Shown: piece by piece, positions 51,986 to 59,627 of the stretch
How the letters are laid out: each line of letters opens with the position of its first letter
Position numbering within the stretch: the stretch's first letter is position 1
Origin: Bacillus sp. FJAT-28004
GTDB lineage: Bacteria > Bacillota > Bacilli > Paenibacillales > Paenibacillaceae
Reading direction: 5' to 3'
Assembly (NCBI RefSeq): GCF_001280845.1
Contig: NZ_LGHP01000001.1
Coordinates: 2,442,435 to 2,506,434, forward strand
DNA: 64,000 nucleotides
Position numbers and translations under genes: made by a program
Notes under the pieces: model-generated
Databases searched by the model: none
What the model was told of the DNA's origin: nothing
Seen by the model: only the letters and a program-made list of their open reading frames with translations

Positions 51986-52087
51986 ATGTTGATTAATACC
52001 GCTACAAATAACCTTAAAAAGATTAGCTTGTTCGAGGAGGACATTTATTGTGAACTACAAAAATGGGAGAGACGTGCTTCCCCCTAG
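51986..52087 (+). CDS. Small ORF, 33 residues, overlapping the CD3324-like gene
   Basis: ATG 51986 follows AAGGAGG (51971-51977) by 8 bases. The product is MLINTATNNLKKISLFEEDI followed by a charged tail ending ERRASP. It overlaps the next gene by 38 bases in another frame, so its translation would pass through that start region and could couple the two. No homology is recognised. It may be a real small protein or an upstream regulatory ORF. Confidence 0.4.
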   Translation: MLINTATNNLKKISLFEEDIYCELQKWERRASP

Positions 52088-52316
52088 CTTATTGCAAGAG
52101 CTGCAAAAATACATTCAAGGTGATCTGATCTATGTGCCAAAGCTTGCGGAGAAGCGTGCGCATTGGGGTGAGGTAAGCGGTACTCGAAAACTGCTTGCCG
52201 AGCGAAATAAGGAGATTTACCTTTACTATTCGAATGGTTGGACTGTTGCTGATCTAGAACGGAAATATCATTTATCGTGCGAAAGCATTCGTAAGATAAT
52301 TGTCAAATCACGATAA
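52050..52316 (+). CDS. CD3324 family protein (Mor-like helix-turn-helix)
   Basis: An 88-residue protein beginning with GTG at 52050, 9 bases after GAGGAGG. MNYKNGRDVLPPSLLQELQK and YIQGDLIYVPKL match the opening of the CD3324/Mor-like family, and the C-terminus has a helix-turn-helix: LAERNKEIYLYYSNGWTVAD, then LERKYHLSCESIRKII. Such proteins are small putative DNA-binding regulators found in Firmicutes. It is followed by a terminator. Confidence 0.8.
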   Translation: MNYKNGRDVLPPSLLQELQKYIQGDLIYVPKLAEKRAHWGEVSGTRKLLAERNKEIYLYYSNGWTVADLERKYHLSCESIRKIIVKSR

Positions 52317-52328
52317 TGATAAAATATT

Positions 52329-52366
52329 AAAAAAAAGCAGACTGCTTCAAGCATCTGCTTTTTTTG
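52329..52366 (+). terminator. Intrinsic terminator after the CD3324-like gene
   Basis: AAAAAAGCAGA pairs with TCTGCTTTTTT around a 12-base loop, ending in seven T. Confidence 0.88.
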
Positions 52367-52526
52367 TTGTCATTATTGAGAATTTAGAGAATTTAGTAGG
52401 ATTGACAAAACAAAGACAATACTTTGAAAGGGATTTTTTTTGTCGAACGTCGAATGTTTAATGAATGTCTTTTGACATATCATGTCGAATCATTAAAAGA
52501 ACTAATGGCAGTGGAGGATAAAGAAA

Positions 52527-52892
52527 ATGAAAACACTATTAATTGCAGAAGATGAGCCGGTTCTGCGCATGCTTATTATGGATACGCTTGAAGATGAAGG
52601 TTATGCTCTCGAAGAAGCGGCTGATGGGGAAGAAGCTTTACAAAAAATTATGGAGACTGACTTTGATTTAATTATTCTAGACTACATGATGCCAAAGATG
52701 ACCGGTATCGAAGTCATTGAGAAAACAAGGTTGCTCGGTAATCGTCAGCATTCAAGTATTCTTATGTTGTCTGCGAAGAGCCAACAGTCTGAACAGGAAA
52801 AAGTGCTGCTCGCTGGAGCAGATGGCTTTATGTCCAAGCCCTTTAGCCCACTAGAGCTTATTGATAAGGTAGAGGAGATGCTACGTGCGTAA
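52527..52892 (+). CDS. Single-domain response regulator (CheY-like receiver)
   Basis: A 121-residue stand-alone receiver. The acidic pocket is IAEDEP at about 6-11, the phosphorylated Asp is in LIILDYMMPKMTG at about 53, Thr/Ser is in ILMLSAKS and Lys in GFMSKPFSPLEL. No output domain is present, so it should relay phosphate or act by protein contact. Its stop overlaps the GTG start of the hybrid kinase by 8 bases; together with the GGDEF gene at 55744 the three form one operon. Confidence 0.92.
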   Translation: MKTLLIAEDEPVLRMLIMDTLEDEGYALEEAADGEEALQKIMETDFDLIILDYMMPKMTGIEVIEKTRLLGNRQHSSILMLSAKSQQSEQEKVLLAGADGFMSKPFSPLELIDKVEEMLRA

Positions 52893-55725
52893 GCTGCGTC
52901 TCTTTTATAAAAAACGAATTACACGACAGTTCGTAGTAATGATGGTTCTCGCTTTATCGCTTATTCTTGTTGGGGCTGTATCCGTGCTGATAAGTTCGGT
53001 TATCACATTAAAAAATTATGAAGCAGAAACGGTTCAGTTGAGGGAGAAGCAAGAGGTTGTCGCGCAAATTGCTGATCATTCCAAAGAACTTATTTTAAGA
53101 GCCCGCGGCTACTATGTATTTTTGTCAGATTTCGAATATAAGCAAATTTTTTCAGAGAAGGAACTTTTGAACCAATCTTTAGAAAAAATCAAAACTTATC
53201 CGATAAATTCGACGGAACAAGAAGTGATGAATAATATTGAAACCTTTTTCATCAATTTCTTTGACAACACATTACCTAAAGCTATTGAATTTTCCAAGGC
53301 TCAAGATTATGAAGCGCTTCGAGTACTTATACCAGCTGGCGAGGATAACCCTGTTAATAAACTAATTGACTATTCACGTGACTTTGAGCAACAAGTACAA
53401 CTGCTTTCTGAGCAAAAAAATGATCAACTGTTTCGTAGTTTGTCACTTCAAGCCATTTTATTAATTGCTTACATAATCCTTATCTTGATTATATCTTCAT
53501 TTATTACGAGAAAAGTTGCCAGAGATATTGGCGTGCCGCTCATGAGGTTGACGATCCAAGCACGTCAGTTTGCTAATGGTGAATATTCTGAGTTAGAGGA
53601 TCTGTCCAGAGAAGATGAACTTGGCGAGCTAGCGCGAACATTTAAGAAAATGATGACCCAAATCCAGAGTAAGGAAGAGGAACTTCTAGCTCAGAACGAA
53701 GAGCTTATTGCACAGCAGGATGAGCTGCAGGCTCAACAAGAGGAGCTTCAAGTTGCTGTTGAATTAATGGAGCAGAATGAGAAATATTTGGAGAAGCGCA
53801 ACCAGCTTGTGCAATCTCTCTCTAACACACTCGATAAACAAGAGCTTTTGCAAAGCATCATAAACAATATTGTAGCCATAACCGATTCCGATAAAGGCTT
53901 AATTGTTATGATGAATAGGGAGCATGATTACGCATCCGTCGGTATTTCCGATGCCTCAGCGAATCAATTTATTGAGCAAATGGAAGATGGAATCGTATTA
54001 CGTGCATCACAGACCAAACAAGCATACAGTATGATTCGTGAATGTACTTTTGGAGAAAAGGGATATCACGAATCGTCTATGAGAGCAACCGATCTTATTT
54101 TGCCTATTTTGAATGCAACTGAAGAAATGGTAGCCTGTTTAATCATAACGAAGGTTAATCGTTCGATTACTAAGCAAGAGGAAGAAGAGATCGTTGGCAT
54201 GATGACGCAAATATCATTAGCCTTCGATAAATTACATTTGTACGAGCTGTCGGAGAAGCAACGATTAATGACTGGAGATATACTGAACACGATTCAGGAA
54301 GGTATACAATTGCTGGATTTGGACGGAAGCACACTTCAAATTAATAACAAAATGGCAGAGATATTCGGATTTTTCCACCAAGATATAGGGATGACCAATA
54401 TGTCTTTTGAGCAATTCAAAGGGTTTGTCCAATCTTCCGTTGTTGAATCTGAACCGTTAATTCAATTTATGAATGGGCTCATTTCACATGGCCATTATAA
54501 TGGTTTGCGTGCCATGAACTATGAAATAGTTGAACCAGAAAGAAAATTCATTCAAATTTATTGCGAACCCTTGTACCGTAATGGTCTACAATTCGGGTTA
54601 TTGCTCGTTCATCGGGACATCACGAAGGAGTATGAGGTTGACCGGATGAAATCGGAGTTTGTAAGTACGGTTAGCCATGAGCTGCGGACGCCTCTTGCAA
54701 GTGTCCTTGGATTCGCAGAGCTGCTGCTTCACCGTGAACTGAAACCAGAACGCCAGCGGAAATATGTGTCGACTATTTATCAGGAAGCAAGAAGATTAAC
54801 GACGTTAATTAATGATTTTCTTGATTTGCAAAGAATGGAATCTGGTAAACAAACCTATGAAATGAAAAGCACATCGTTAACGCCATTAATTAAAGAGGCC
54901 ATCGAAATGCAGCAAATGCCTACAAGTATTCATCAAATAACGTGGCAGAATGATGCACAAGAAGCTGTCGTAATTGCTGACAGAGATAAAATGCTGCAGG
55001 TATTCATTAATTTGCTGAGCAACGCGATTAAATACTCACCAAATGGTGGGCAAATCACATTATTTAGCACCATTAATAATGGCATGATCGTCATACGTTT
55101 AGAAGATCAGGGACTTGGCATACCAAAGGATGCGCTGCCTAATCTCTTTAACAAGTTTTATCGGGTCGATAATTCAGACCGCAGGGAAATTGGCGGGACA
55201 GGTTTAGGTTTAGCTATCGTCAAGGAAATTATTACAAGGCATGACGGTAAAATAGACGTTTATTCTGAGTTTGGACATGGAAGTACCTTTATCGTTACAT
55301 TACCACTTGCTAAGCAGCAAGAACGGATACAAAGCGATGATACGAAGGAAATCACGTCTCCTGAAACATCCATTCAAGTCATGCTCATTGAAAACGACCT
55401 TAACTTATCTACCTTGCTCCGAGACGAGCTTAGGTCTAATGGATATCATGTTCACCTGTTCACAGAGGGCGGGTTGGCTATAAAAGCAATTGAACAGTTG
55501 AAACCAGATATCGTGGTCATAGATCTTATGTTGGAATCTGGGATTTCCGGCTGGGATATTATTAGCAAAATCAAAAAGTCTGATTTATTGCTAAATATGC
55601 CAATCATCATATCGAGCGCTTTCGAAGAGAAAGAAAAAGCGGCACAATGGGGAATTAATGAATTCCTTGTGAAACCATATATGCCTGGCAGACTAAGTGC
55701 AGCAATTTCTCGCATGCTGCGATAA
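52885..55725 (+). CDS. Hybrid sensor histidine kinase / response regulator
   Basis: A 946-residue membrane kinase. TM1 lies at about 12-36, an extracytoplasmic CHASE3-like helical sensor at about 37-188, TM2 at about 189-210, then HAMP, a coiled coil (EELLAQNEELIAQQDELQAQ), GAF at about 318-455 and PAS at about 465-580. HisKA carries the phospho-His in SHELRTPLASVLGF; HATPase has LLSNAIKYSPNGG, EDQGLGIP and GGTGLGLAIVKE. The C-terminal receiver at about 830-946 has IDLMLESGISGWD and FLVKPY. The start is GTG at 52885, 7 bases after GAGGAG and overlapping the single-domain regulator. The likely route is kinase to its own receiver, then to the Hpt of the next gene. Confidence 0.93.
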   Translation: MRKLRLFYKKRITRQFVVMMVLALSLILVGAVSVLISSVITLKNYEAETVQLREKQEVVAQIADHSKELILRARGYYVFLSDFEYKQIFSEKELLNQSLEKIKTYPINSTEQEVMNNIETFFINFFDNTLPKAIEFSKAQDYEALRVLIPAGEDNPVNKLIDYSRDFEQQVQLLSEQKNDQLFRSLSLQAILLIAYIILILIISSFITRKVARDIGVPLMRLTIQARQFANGEYSELEDLSREDELGELARTFKKMMTQIQSKEEELLAQNEELIAQQDELQAQQEELQVAVELMEQNEKYLEKRNQLVQSLSNTLDKQELLQSIINNIVAITDSDKGLIVMMNREHDYASVGISDASANQFIEQMEDGIVLRASQTKQAYSMIRECTFGEKGYHESSMRATDLILPILNATEEMVACLIITKVNRSITKQEEEEIVGMMTQISLAFDKLHLYELSEKQRLMTGDILNTIQEGIQLLDLDGSTLQINNKMAEIFGFFHQDIGMTNMSFEQFKGFVQSSVVESEPLIQFMNGLISHGHYNGLRAMNYEIVEPERKFIQIYCEPLYRNGLQFGLLLVHRDITKEYEVDRMKSEFVSTVSHELRTPLASVLGFAELLLHRELKPERQRKYVSTIYQEARRLTTLINDFLDLQRMESGKQTYEMKSTSLTPLIKEAIEMQQMPTSIHQITWQNDAQEAVVIADRDKMLQVFINLLSNAIKYSPNGGQITLFSTINNGMIVIRLEDQGLGIPKDALPNLFNKFYRVDNSDRREIGGTGLGLAIVKEIITRHDGKIDVYSEFGHGSTFIVTLPLAKQQERIQSDDTKEITSPETSIQVMLIENDLNLSTLLRDELRSNGYHVHLFTEGGLAIKAIEQLKPDIVVIDLMLESGISGWDIISKIKKSDLLLNMPIIISSAFEEKEKAAQWGINEFLVKPYMPGRLSAAISRMLR

Positions 55726-55743
55726 TTGGGGGAGCCCATTATA

Positions 55744-57384
55744 ATGAAGACGGAAAAATATAAACAATTGATCCAACAGCGCATTACACAGACAATCGAT
55801 GATTGGTCCAATCAAACGACAGTTGAGGAGCAGGAAATACATCGATTTTTCCATAATCTTAAAGGGACAAGCGGTACGATTGGATTGTATGAGATCGAAA
55901 AATTCTCGGAATTTAAAGAACAATTGTTTTCCGAAAAAAGCAAAAAAGCGTATATCCGCGAGGAATGGTCCAAGCATTTGCTTCCTTTGACGGACATGTT
56001 TCCTCAGGTACTGCAGCTATTGGGCGGACTCGAAAATGCTAGTGATGATCAAACCGATTCCCAAGATGAGAACTCACACAATCAAAATCGTGTACTTGTA
56101 ATCGATGATGATGTTGATTTCGTTACCTATGTAAAAGAAGTATTAGAAAAAAATGATTATCCGGTAAGCATTGCCCTAAATGCTGAGCGCGGTTTAAAGC
56201 TGTTTTACGAATGGAAGCCGAGTCTCATTCTTCTTGATATTGTATTGCCTGATCAAAGCGGCATGTATGTCCTTAATCAAATCGTTGATAAGGCCAAGCA
56301 GCAGCATATTCCGATTATTATGGTCAGCGGGAATGTTTCAGTCGAGAATCAAGTTAACGCCTATCGATCCGGAGCGATGGACTTCCTTGCCAAGCCGTTT
56401 GATGTCGAGTTATTGACGGCTCTCATTGATAATCGATTTGCCCTGAAGATGGACTGGGAACGCTCGATTATAATCGATGAGCTAACAGGCGCTTACAATC
56501 GCAAGCATTTCAACCAAATGATGCGGCAGCAAATTGACAGCTTTAAGCGATCAAACGATATTTTCTCATTGGTCATGATTGATTTGGATTATTTCAAACT
56601 TGTAAATGATACATATGGTCATCTTCAAGGGGATGAGGTGCTGCAAGCCTTTGTAGCTACTTCGCAAAATATGATTCGACCAAAAGATATTTTATGTCGA
56701 TATGGCGGAGAGGAATTTGCTTTGATTCTTCCGAATACGGATGCGGTTCAAGCCGCTTTCCTTATGGAACGTCTGCGCACGAAGTTTAATGCCATTAATT
56801 TTCAAACGACTGATACAAACTTCCAGGTTACATTTTCGTCAGGGATAACGGAAATAACTGAACTTAATAGCCATTCTGCTACTCTTGTAGACGAGGCGGA
56901 TCAAGCATTATACAGCGGAAAGCGTGGCGGTAGAAATCAAACCGTTGTGTATTCCAAAGAGTTAAACCATTGTAAAAATGAATCGATTCTAAACATAATC
57001 GTAGTTGATGATGATCCATTAATCCGAGAAATTATTATCAATCGTTTCTTTAATTGGAAACCAACGAATCATACAAAGGTAAAAGCAGAAGGATTTGCAG
57101 ACGGTAGAACGTTTTTATCATCCAACTGGTACAAAGAGAGTGAGAAGTTTATTATACTGCTCGATGGCTCCATGCCAGATTTGGACGGGTTAGAGGTATT
57201 GCGAGAGCTGCGCCTTAATTATCCTGAACAGCAGCTATTAATCGTTATGCTGACGGCTCGCAATAATACGTCAGATATCGTAAATGCGCTTCAAATCGGT
57301 GCAGATGATTACGTCGTTAAGCCATTTCATATGCAGGAGCTCGTGCTGCGTATCGAGCGATTGGCTAGTCGAATAGTTAACTAG
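55744..57384 (+). CDS. Hpt-REC-GGDEF-REC diguanylate cyclase
   Basis: A 546-residue cytoplasmic protein. The N-terminal Hpt domain has its phospho-His in FFHNLKGTSGTIGL at about 37. The first receiver is at about 115-235 (LVIDDDVDF, LLDIVLPDQSG, FLAKPFD). The GGDEF domain at about 245-405 carries the active site YGGEEFALILP and an intact I-site RPKD exactly five residues before it, so c-di-GMP synthesis with product inhibition is expected. The second receiver at about 420-546 has VVDDDPLI, LLDGSMPDLDG and VVKPFH. ATG 55744 follows GGGGGAG by about 9 bases. With the kinase and the single receiver it forms a complete phosphorelay leading to c-di-GMP. Confidence 0.92.
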   Translation: MKTEKYKQLIQQRITQTIDDWSNQTTVEEQEIHRFFHNLKGTSGTIGLYEIEKFSEFKEQLFSEKSKKAYIREEWSKHLLPLTDMFPQVLQLLGGLENASDDQTDSQDENSHNQNRVLVIDDDVDFVTYVKEVLEKNDYPVSIALNAERGLKLFYEWKPSLILLDIVLPDQSGMYVLNQIVDKAKQQHIPIIMVSGNVSVENQVNAYRSGAMDFLAKPFDVELLTALIDNRFALKMDWERSIIIDELTGAYNRKHFNQMMRQQIDSFKRSNDIFSLVMIDLDYFKLVNDTYGHLQGDEVLQAFVATSQNMIRPKDILCRYGGEEFALILPNTDAVQAAFLMERLRTKFNAINFQTTDTNFQVTFSSGITEITELNSHSATLVDEADQALYSGKRGGRNQTVVYSKELNHCKNESILNIIVVDDDPLIREIIINRFFNWKPTNHTKVKAEGFADGRTFLSSNWYKESEKFIILLDGSMPDLDGLEVLRELRLNYPEQQLLIVMLTARNNTSDIVNALQIGADDYVVKPFHMQELVLRIERLASRIVN

Positions 57385-57399
57385 ATTAATGAATAGCAA

Positions 57400-57438
57400 A
57401 AAAAATCGCGCTTCTCAACGAAGCGCGATTTTTTTTAG
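57400..57438 (+). terminator. Intrinsic terminator after the phosphorelay operon
   Basis: AAAATCGCGCTTC pairs with GAAGCGCGATTTT around TCAAC, with a long T-tract. Confidence 0.92.
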
Positions 57439-57504
57439 TAAAGCTTATGAATACAGGTTTGCATTTCTTATTCGAGAAGAGTATGGATTGAAAAAAGATC
57501 TGAA

Positions 57505-57795
57505 TCAACGATGGATGGCAGCTGGCAAATCCACTACGGTCTGAGGATATTTATAGTCGTTTTGATAACAGTTCGTATCCGAATCGTAAGTCGATTGCGA
57601 AAGCTTGTGTGAGACTGAGAATATAGGGAGTTTCGGATTGACGTGCAAGGAAGACTCATAAAAAGAGCATCGATCAAAATTGAAGTCTAGTGTTGTAATA
57701 ATGATGACGCAGTTCGTAAAGGTACACCCGATAAAGCTAAATCCGTCAAAAGCAATCGTTTCATTCGTAAAATGCTCATTCGAAATTGTATGCAT
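57505..57795 (-). CDS. Hypothetical protein with pentapeptide-like strands, 96 residues
   Basis: Not firmly assigned. The segment FDGFSFIGCTFTNCVIIITT, then LDFNFDRCSFYESSL, repeats Phe or Cys at five-residue intervals, as in the right-handed beta-helix of pentapeptide-repeat proteins, though only three or four coils are present. The C-terminal third is polar. ATG 57795 sits 8 bases after GGAG; a start ten codons earlier has no site. It is a lone minus-strand gene between terminators. Confidence 0.5.
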   Translation of the reverse strand: MHTISNEHFTNETIAFDGFSFIGCTFTNCVIIITTLDFNFDRCSFYESSLHVNPKLPIFSVSHKLSQSTYDSDTNCYQNDYKYPQTVVDLPAAIHR

Positions 57796-57925
57796 AATCA
57801 GCGCTCCTATTCTGTGGTGGGACAACCTAATTGCAAGTCTATCAGATTCGTGATGTGATGTTTGTCGGTTGATGCATGTTAAATATAATAATTAACGACA
57901 TAAATAGCGCTTCTTCAAAAATACA

Positions 57926-57976
57926 AAAAAACGCACCCCTAGATGAACTTTCACTTCATCTGAGGGTGCGTTTTGA
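57926..57976. terminator. Terminator after narK
   Basis: AAAACGCACCC pairs with GGGTGCGTTTT with an inner helix AGATGAA/TTCATCT; A- and T-tracts on both sides. Confidence 0.88.
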
Positions 57977-57997
57977 AATAATTAATCCAGTCAATTA

Positions 57998-59239
57998 TTA
58001 AACATTCATATGAGATAAATCTAAATTTTTATCGAGCTGCGCTTTTCCACCCTTAGCCATCCATATATTTTTCCATTTGGCTTGCATGACTATTAATAAA
58101 ATGAGGGAACACAAGGTCACAGAGCTTAAAATGAGAAAGCCGGAGGTGTACGAGCCTGTGGATTGATAAAGCTTCCCGAGTATGAGAGGAAGTGCATATC
58201 CCCCTAAGCCGCCTGCTGCGCCTATGATACCGGTCATTAAGCCAAGCTCGCTGCCGAAGCGTTGTGGAACAAGTTGGAAGACAGAACCGTTGCCTGCACC
58301 CAGACACATCATTCCGATAAACAGCATTGTGATGACAATAGGCAAAGATGGCAAGGAAGCAACTGCCGCAAGCATTAAACCAGCTCCGGCATAAAGAATC
58401 GTTAACATTCGTGCGCCGCCGATTCGATCTGATAAATATCCGCCGACTGGTCGGAAGAAGCTGCCTGCTATTACGCAGAAGGTAGTGAAATCAGCTGCTC
58501 TTACAGGCGAAAGCCCATACTGTGTATTGAAGAAAATGGTCAAGTAGTTGGAAAGACCAACAAATCCGCCAAAGGTGACACAATAGAAGGAGCAGAATAC
58601 CCACGCATCGCGTTGCTTTAATACCCGCGCATATTCGGAGATTTTTTTAGGTGCAGGGCGATTCGGGCTGTTTTTGGCGAAGATTGTAAATATAATAAAT
58701 ACGGCCAGGATAGGAATAATGGCAAGTCCGAATACAACTTCCCAGCTTCCGTAGTGTTGCGCAATACGGTTAGCGAACAAAGTTGAGATGACAGTACCGC
58801 TGTTGCCCGCACCGGCAATCCCCATGGCAAGGCCTTGATGCTCTTTCGAATACCACTGACTGGCAAGCGGCAAGGCTGCTGCGAATGACGCTCCTGCAAC
58901 GCCAAGCAGTAGTGCTACGATATAGAGCTGGTCTAAGGAATCTACGAATTTCCAGCCCATTATTAATGGAATAAGCGTAAGTAACATACCGATTTGTGCC
59001 GTTCTCTTCGGCCCGATATAATCTGTCATAAATCCTAACACTAATCTTAGAATCGAGCCCCCCAATATTGGTAGGGCTACGAGATTGGCCTTTTGCACGG
59101 GATCCATAGGATAGTCGGCTGCAATAATAACGCTTAGAGGACCGATCAGAACCCAAATCATAAAACTCATGTCAAAATAAAGAAATGCGCTAAATAACGT
59201 AGGCTTATGCCCGCTTTTCCAAAAACCTTTTTTCTCCAT
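57998..59239 (-). CDS. narK: Nitrate/nitrite transporter, NarK/NasA-type MFS
   Basis: A 413-residue major facilitator with twelve predicted membrane helices. The nitrate-signature regions are present: AGASFAAALPLASQWY and GIAGAGNSGTVISTLFAN in the N-half (NarK motif 1) and LGAGNGSVFQLVPQRF and GIIGAAGGLGGYALPLILG in the C-half (motif 2). MTDYIGPKR is the MFS loop 2-3 motif. It imports nitrate for assimilation by the divergent moeA-nas operon. Its leader contains a likely ANTAR antitermination element, and its promoter is consensus with a GlnR-like box over the -35. Confidence 0.93.
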   Translation of the reverse strand: MEKKGFWKSGHKPTLFSAFLYFDMSFMIWVLIGPLSVIIAADYPMDPVQKANLVALPILGGSILRLVLGFMTDYIGPKRTAQIGMLLTLIPLIMGWKFVDSLDQLYIVALLLGVAGASFAAALPLASQWYSKEHQGLAMGIAGAGNSGTVISTLFANRIAQHYGSWEVVFGLAIIPILAVFIIFTIFAKNSPNRPAPKKISEYARVLKQRDAWVFCSFYCVTFGGFVGLSNYLTIFFNTQYGLSPVRAADFTTFCVIAGSFFRPVGGYLSDRIGGARMLTILYAGAGLMLAAVASLPSLPIVITMLFIGMMCLGAGNGSVFQLVPQRFGSELGLMTGIIGAAGGLGGYALPLILGKLYQSTGSYTSGFLILSSVTLCSLILLIVMQAKWKNIWMAKGGKAQLDKNLDLSHMNV

Positions 59240-59271
59240 CCTAATCTCTCCCTTATCTATTTATTAAATCT

Positions 59272-59346
59272 AAAAAGCCGCAACCCGTCCTTATGAAGGA
59301 ACGAAATGCGGCCTCATTGCCATTGGTTACACGTCATTGTGCGACC
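59272..59346 (-). promoter_or_regulatory. ANTAR-type antiterminator leader of narK
   Basis: Read on the minus strand. Hairpin 1 (59346-59325) has stem GGTCGCAC/GTGTAACC (one mismatch, one G-T) and hexaloop AATGAC. Hairpin 2 (59322-59309) has GGC/GCC with hexaloop AATGAG. Both loops have A at position 1 and G at position 4, the ANTAR recognition pattern. The terminator uses GCCGCA (59312-59307), which includes the 3' strand of hairpin 2, pairs with TGCGGC (59282-59277) over an inner TCCTT/AAGGA helix, and ends in five T. Formation of hairpin 2 therefore excludes the terminator. Confidence 0.8.
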
Positions 59347-59386
59347 TTGCTATTTATTGGATCACAAATTTGTAATCCCAACTCAA

Positions 59387-59415
59387 ATTATAAATTCACG
59401 TGATGTACATGTCAA
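59387..59415 (-). promoter_or_regulatory. Consensus sigma-A promoter of narK
   Basis: On the minus strand, TTGACA (59415-59410), a 17-base spacer and TATAAT (59392-59387): a perfect match to the housekeeping consensus. The predicted start is about 35 bases before hairpin 1 of the leader. Confidence 0.8.
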
Positions 59416-59426
59416 TATACATTACA
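59410..59426 (+). promoter_or_regulatory. GlnR/TnrA-like box 1 (narK side)
   Basis: TGTCAATATACATTACA fits TGTNAN7TNACA completely. It covers the narK -35 hexamer, a position that suits repression by GlnR under nitrogen excess. Confidence 0.7.
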
Positions 59427-59460
59427 TAAAATTTTGTTTGCCCAAATTGTCGCCTATTCA

Positions 59461-59477
59461 CGTTATGTATATTGACA
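59461..59477 (-). promoter_or_regulatory. GlnR/TnrA-like box 2 (moeA-nas side)
   Basis: On the minus strand it reads TGTCAATATACATAACG, one mismatch from TGTNAN7TNACA. The 14-base core ATGTCAATATACAT is identical to box 1 and inverted to it; the site covers the moeA -35. Confidence 0.62.
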
Positions 59478-59500
59478 TAAACTTCATCTTGAACTAATCT
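59472..59500 (+). promoter_or_regulatory. Probable promoter of the moeA-nasB-nasC operon
   Basis: TTGACA (59472-59477), a 17-base spacer and TAATCT (59495-59500). The -10 is weaker than that of narK. The predicted start falls just before hairpin 1 of the leader at 59510. Confidence 0.6.
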
Positions 59501-59509
59501 AACCTTATA

Positions 59510-59585
59510 GAACGAATGACGCACAGTGGCGTGCGAGTTCCAACGGCAACGATGCCTTTTCCCCGAACGCGGGAAAGGGTTTTTT
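59510..59585 (+). promoter_or_regulatory. ANTAR-type antiterminator leader of the moeA-nas operon
   Basis: Hairpin 1: GAAC (59510-59513)/GTTC (59537-59540) and ACGC/GCGT around hexaloop ACAGTG (59523-59528). Hairpin 2: GGC (59545-59547)/GCC (59554-59556) around hexaloop AACGAT (59548-59553). Both loops carry A1 and G4. The terminator, GCCTTTTCCC (59554-59563) with GGGAAAGGGT (59571-59580) and a T-tract to 59585, takes over the 3' strand of hairpin 2. This is the organisation of the Klebsiella nas leader bound by an ANTAR protein. It ends 42 bases before the moeA start. Confidence 0.82.
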
Positions 59586-59627
59586 CTGTTCATTTTTACT
59601 CAAATCTAAGGACGGGGGGGAGATAAC

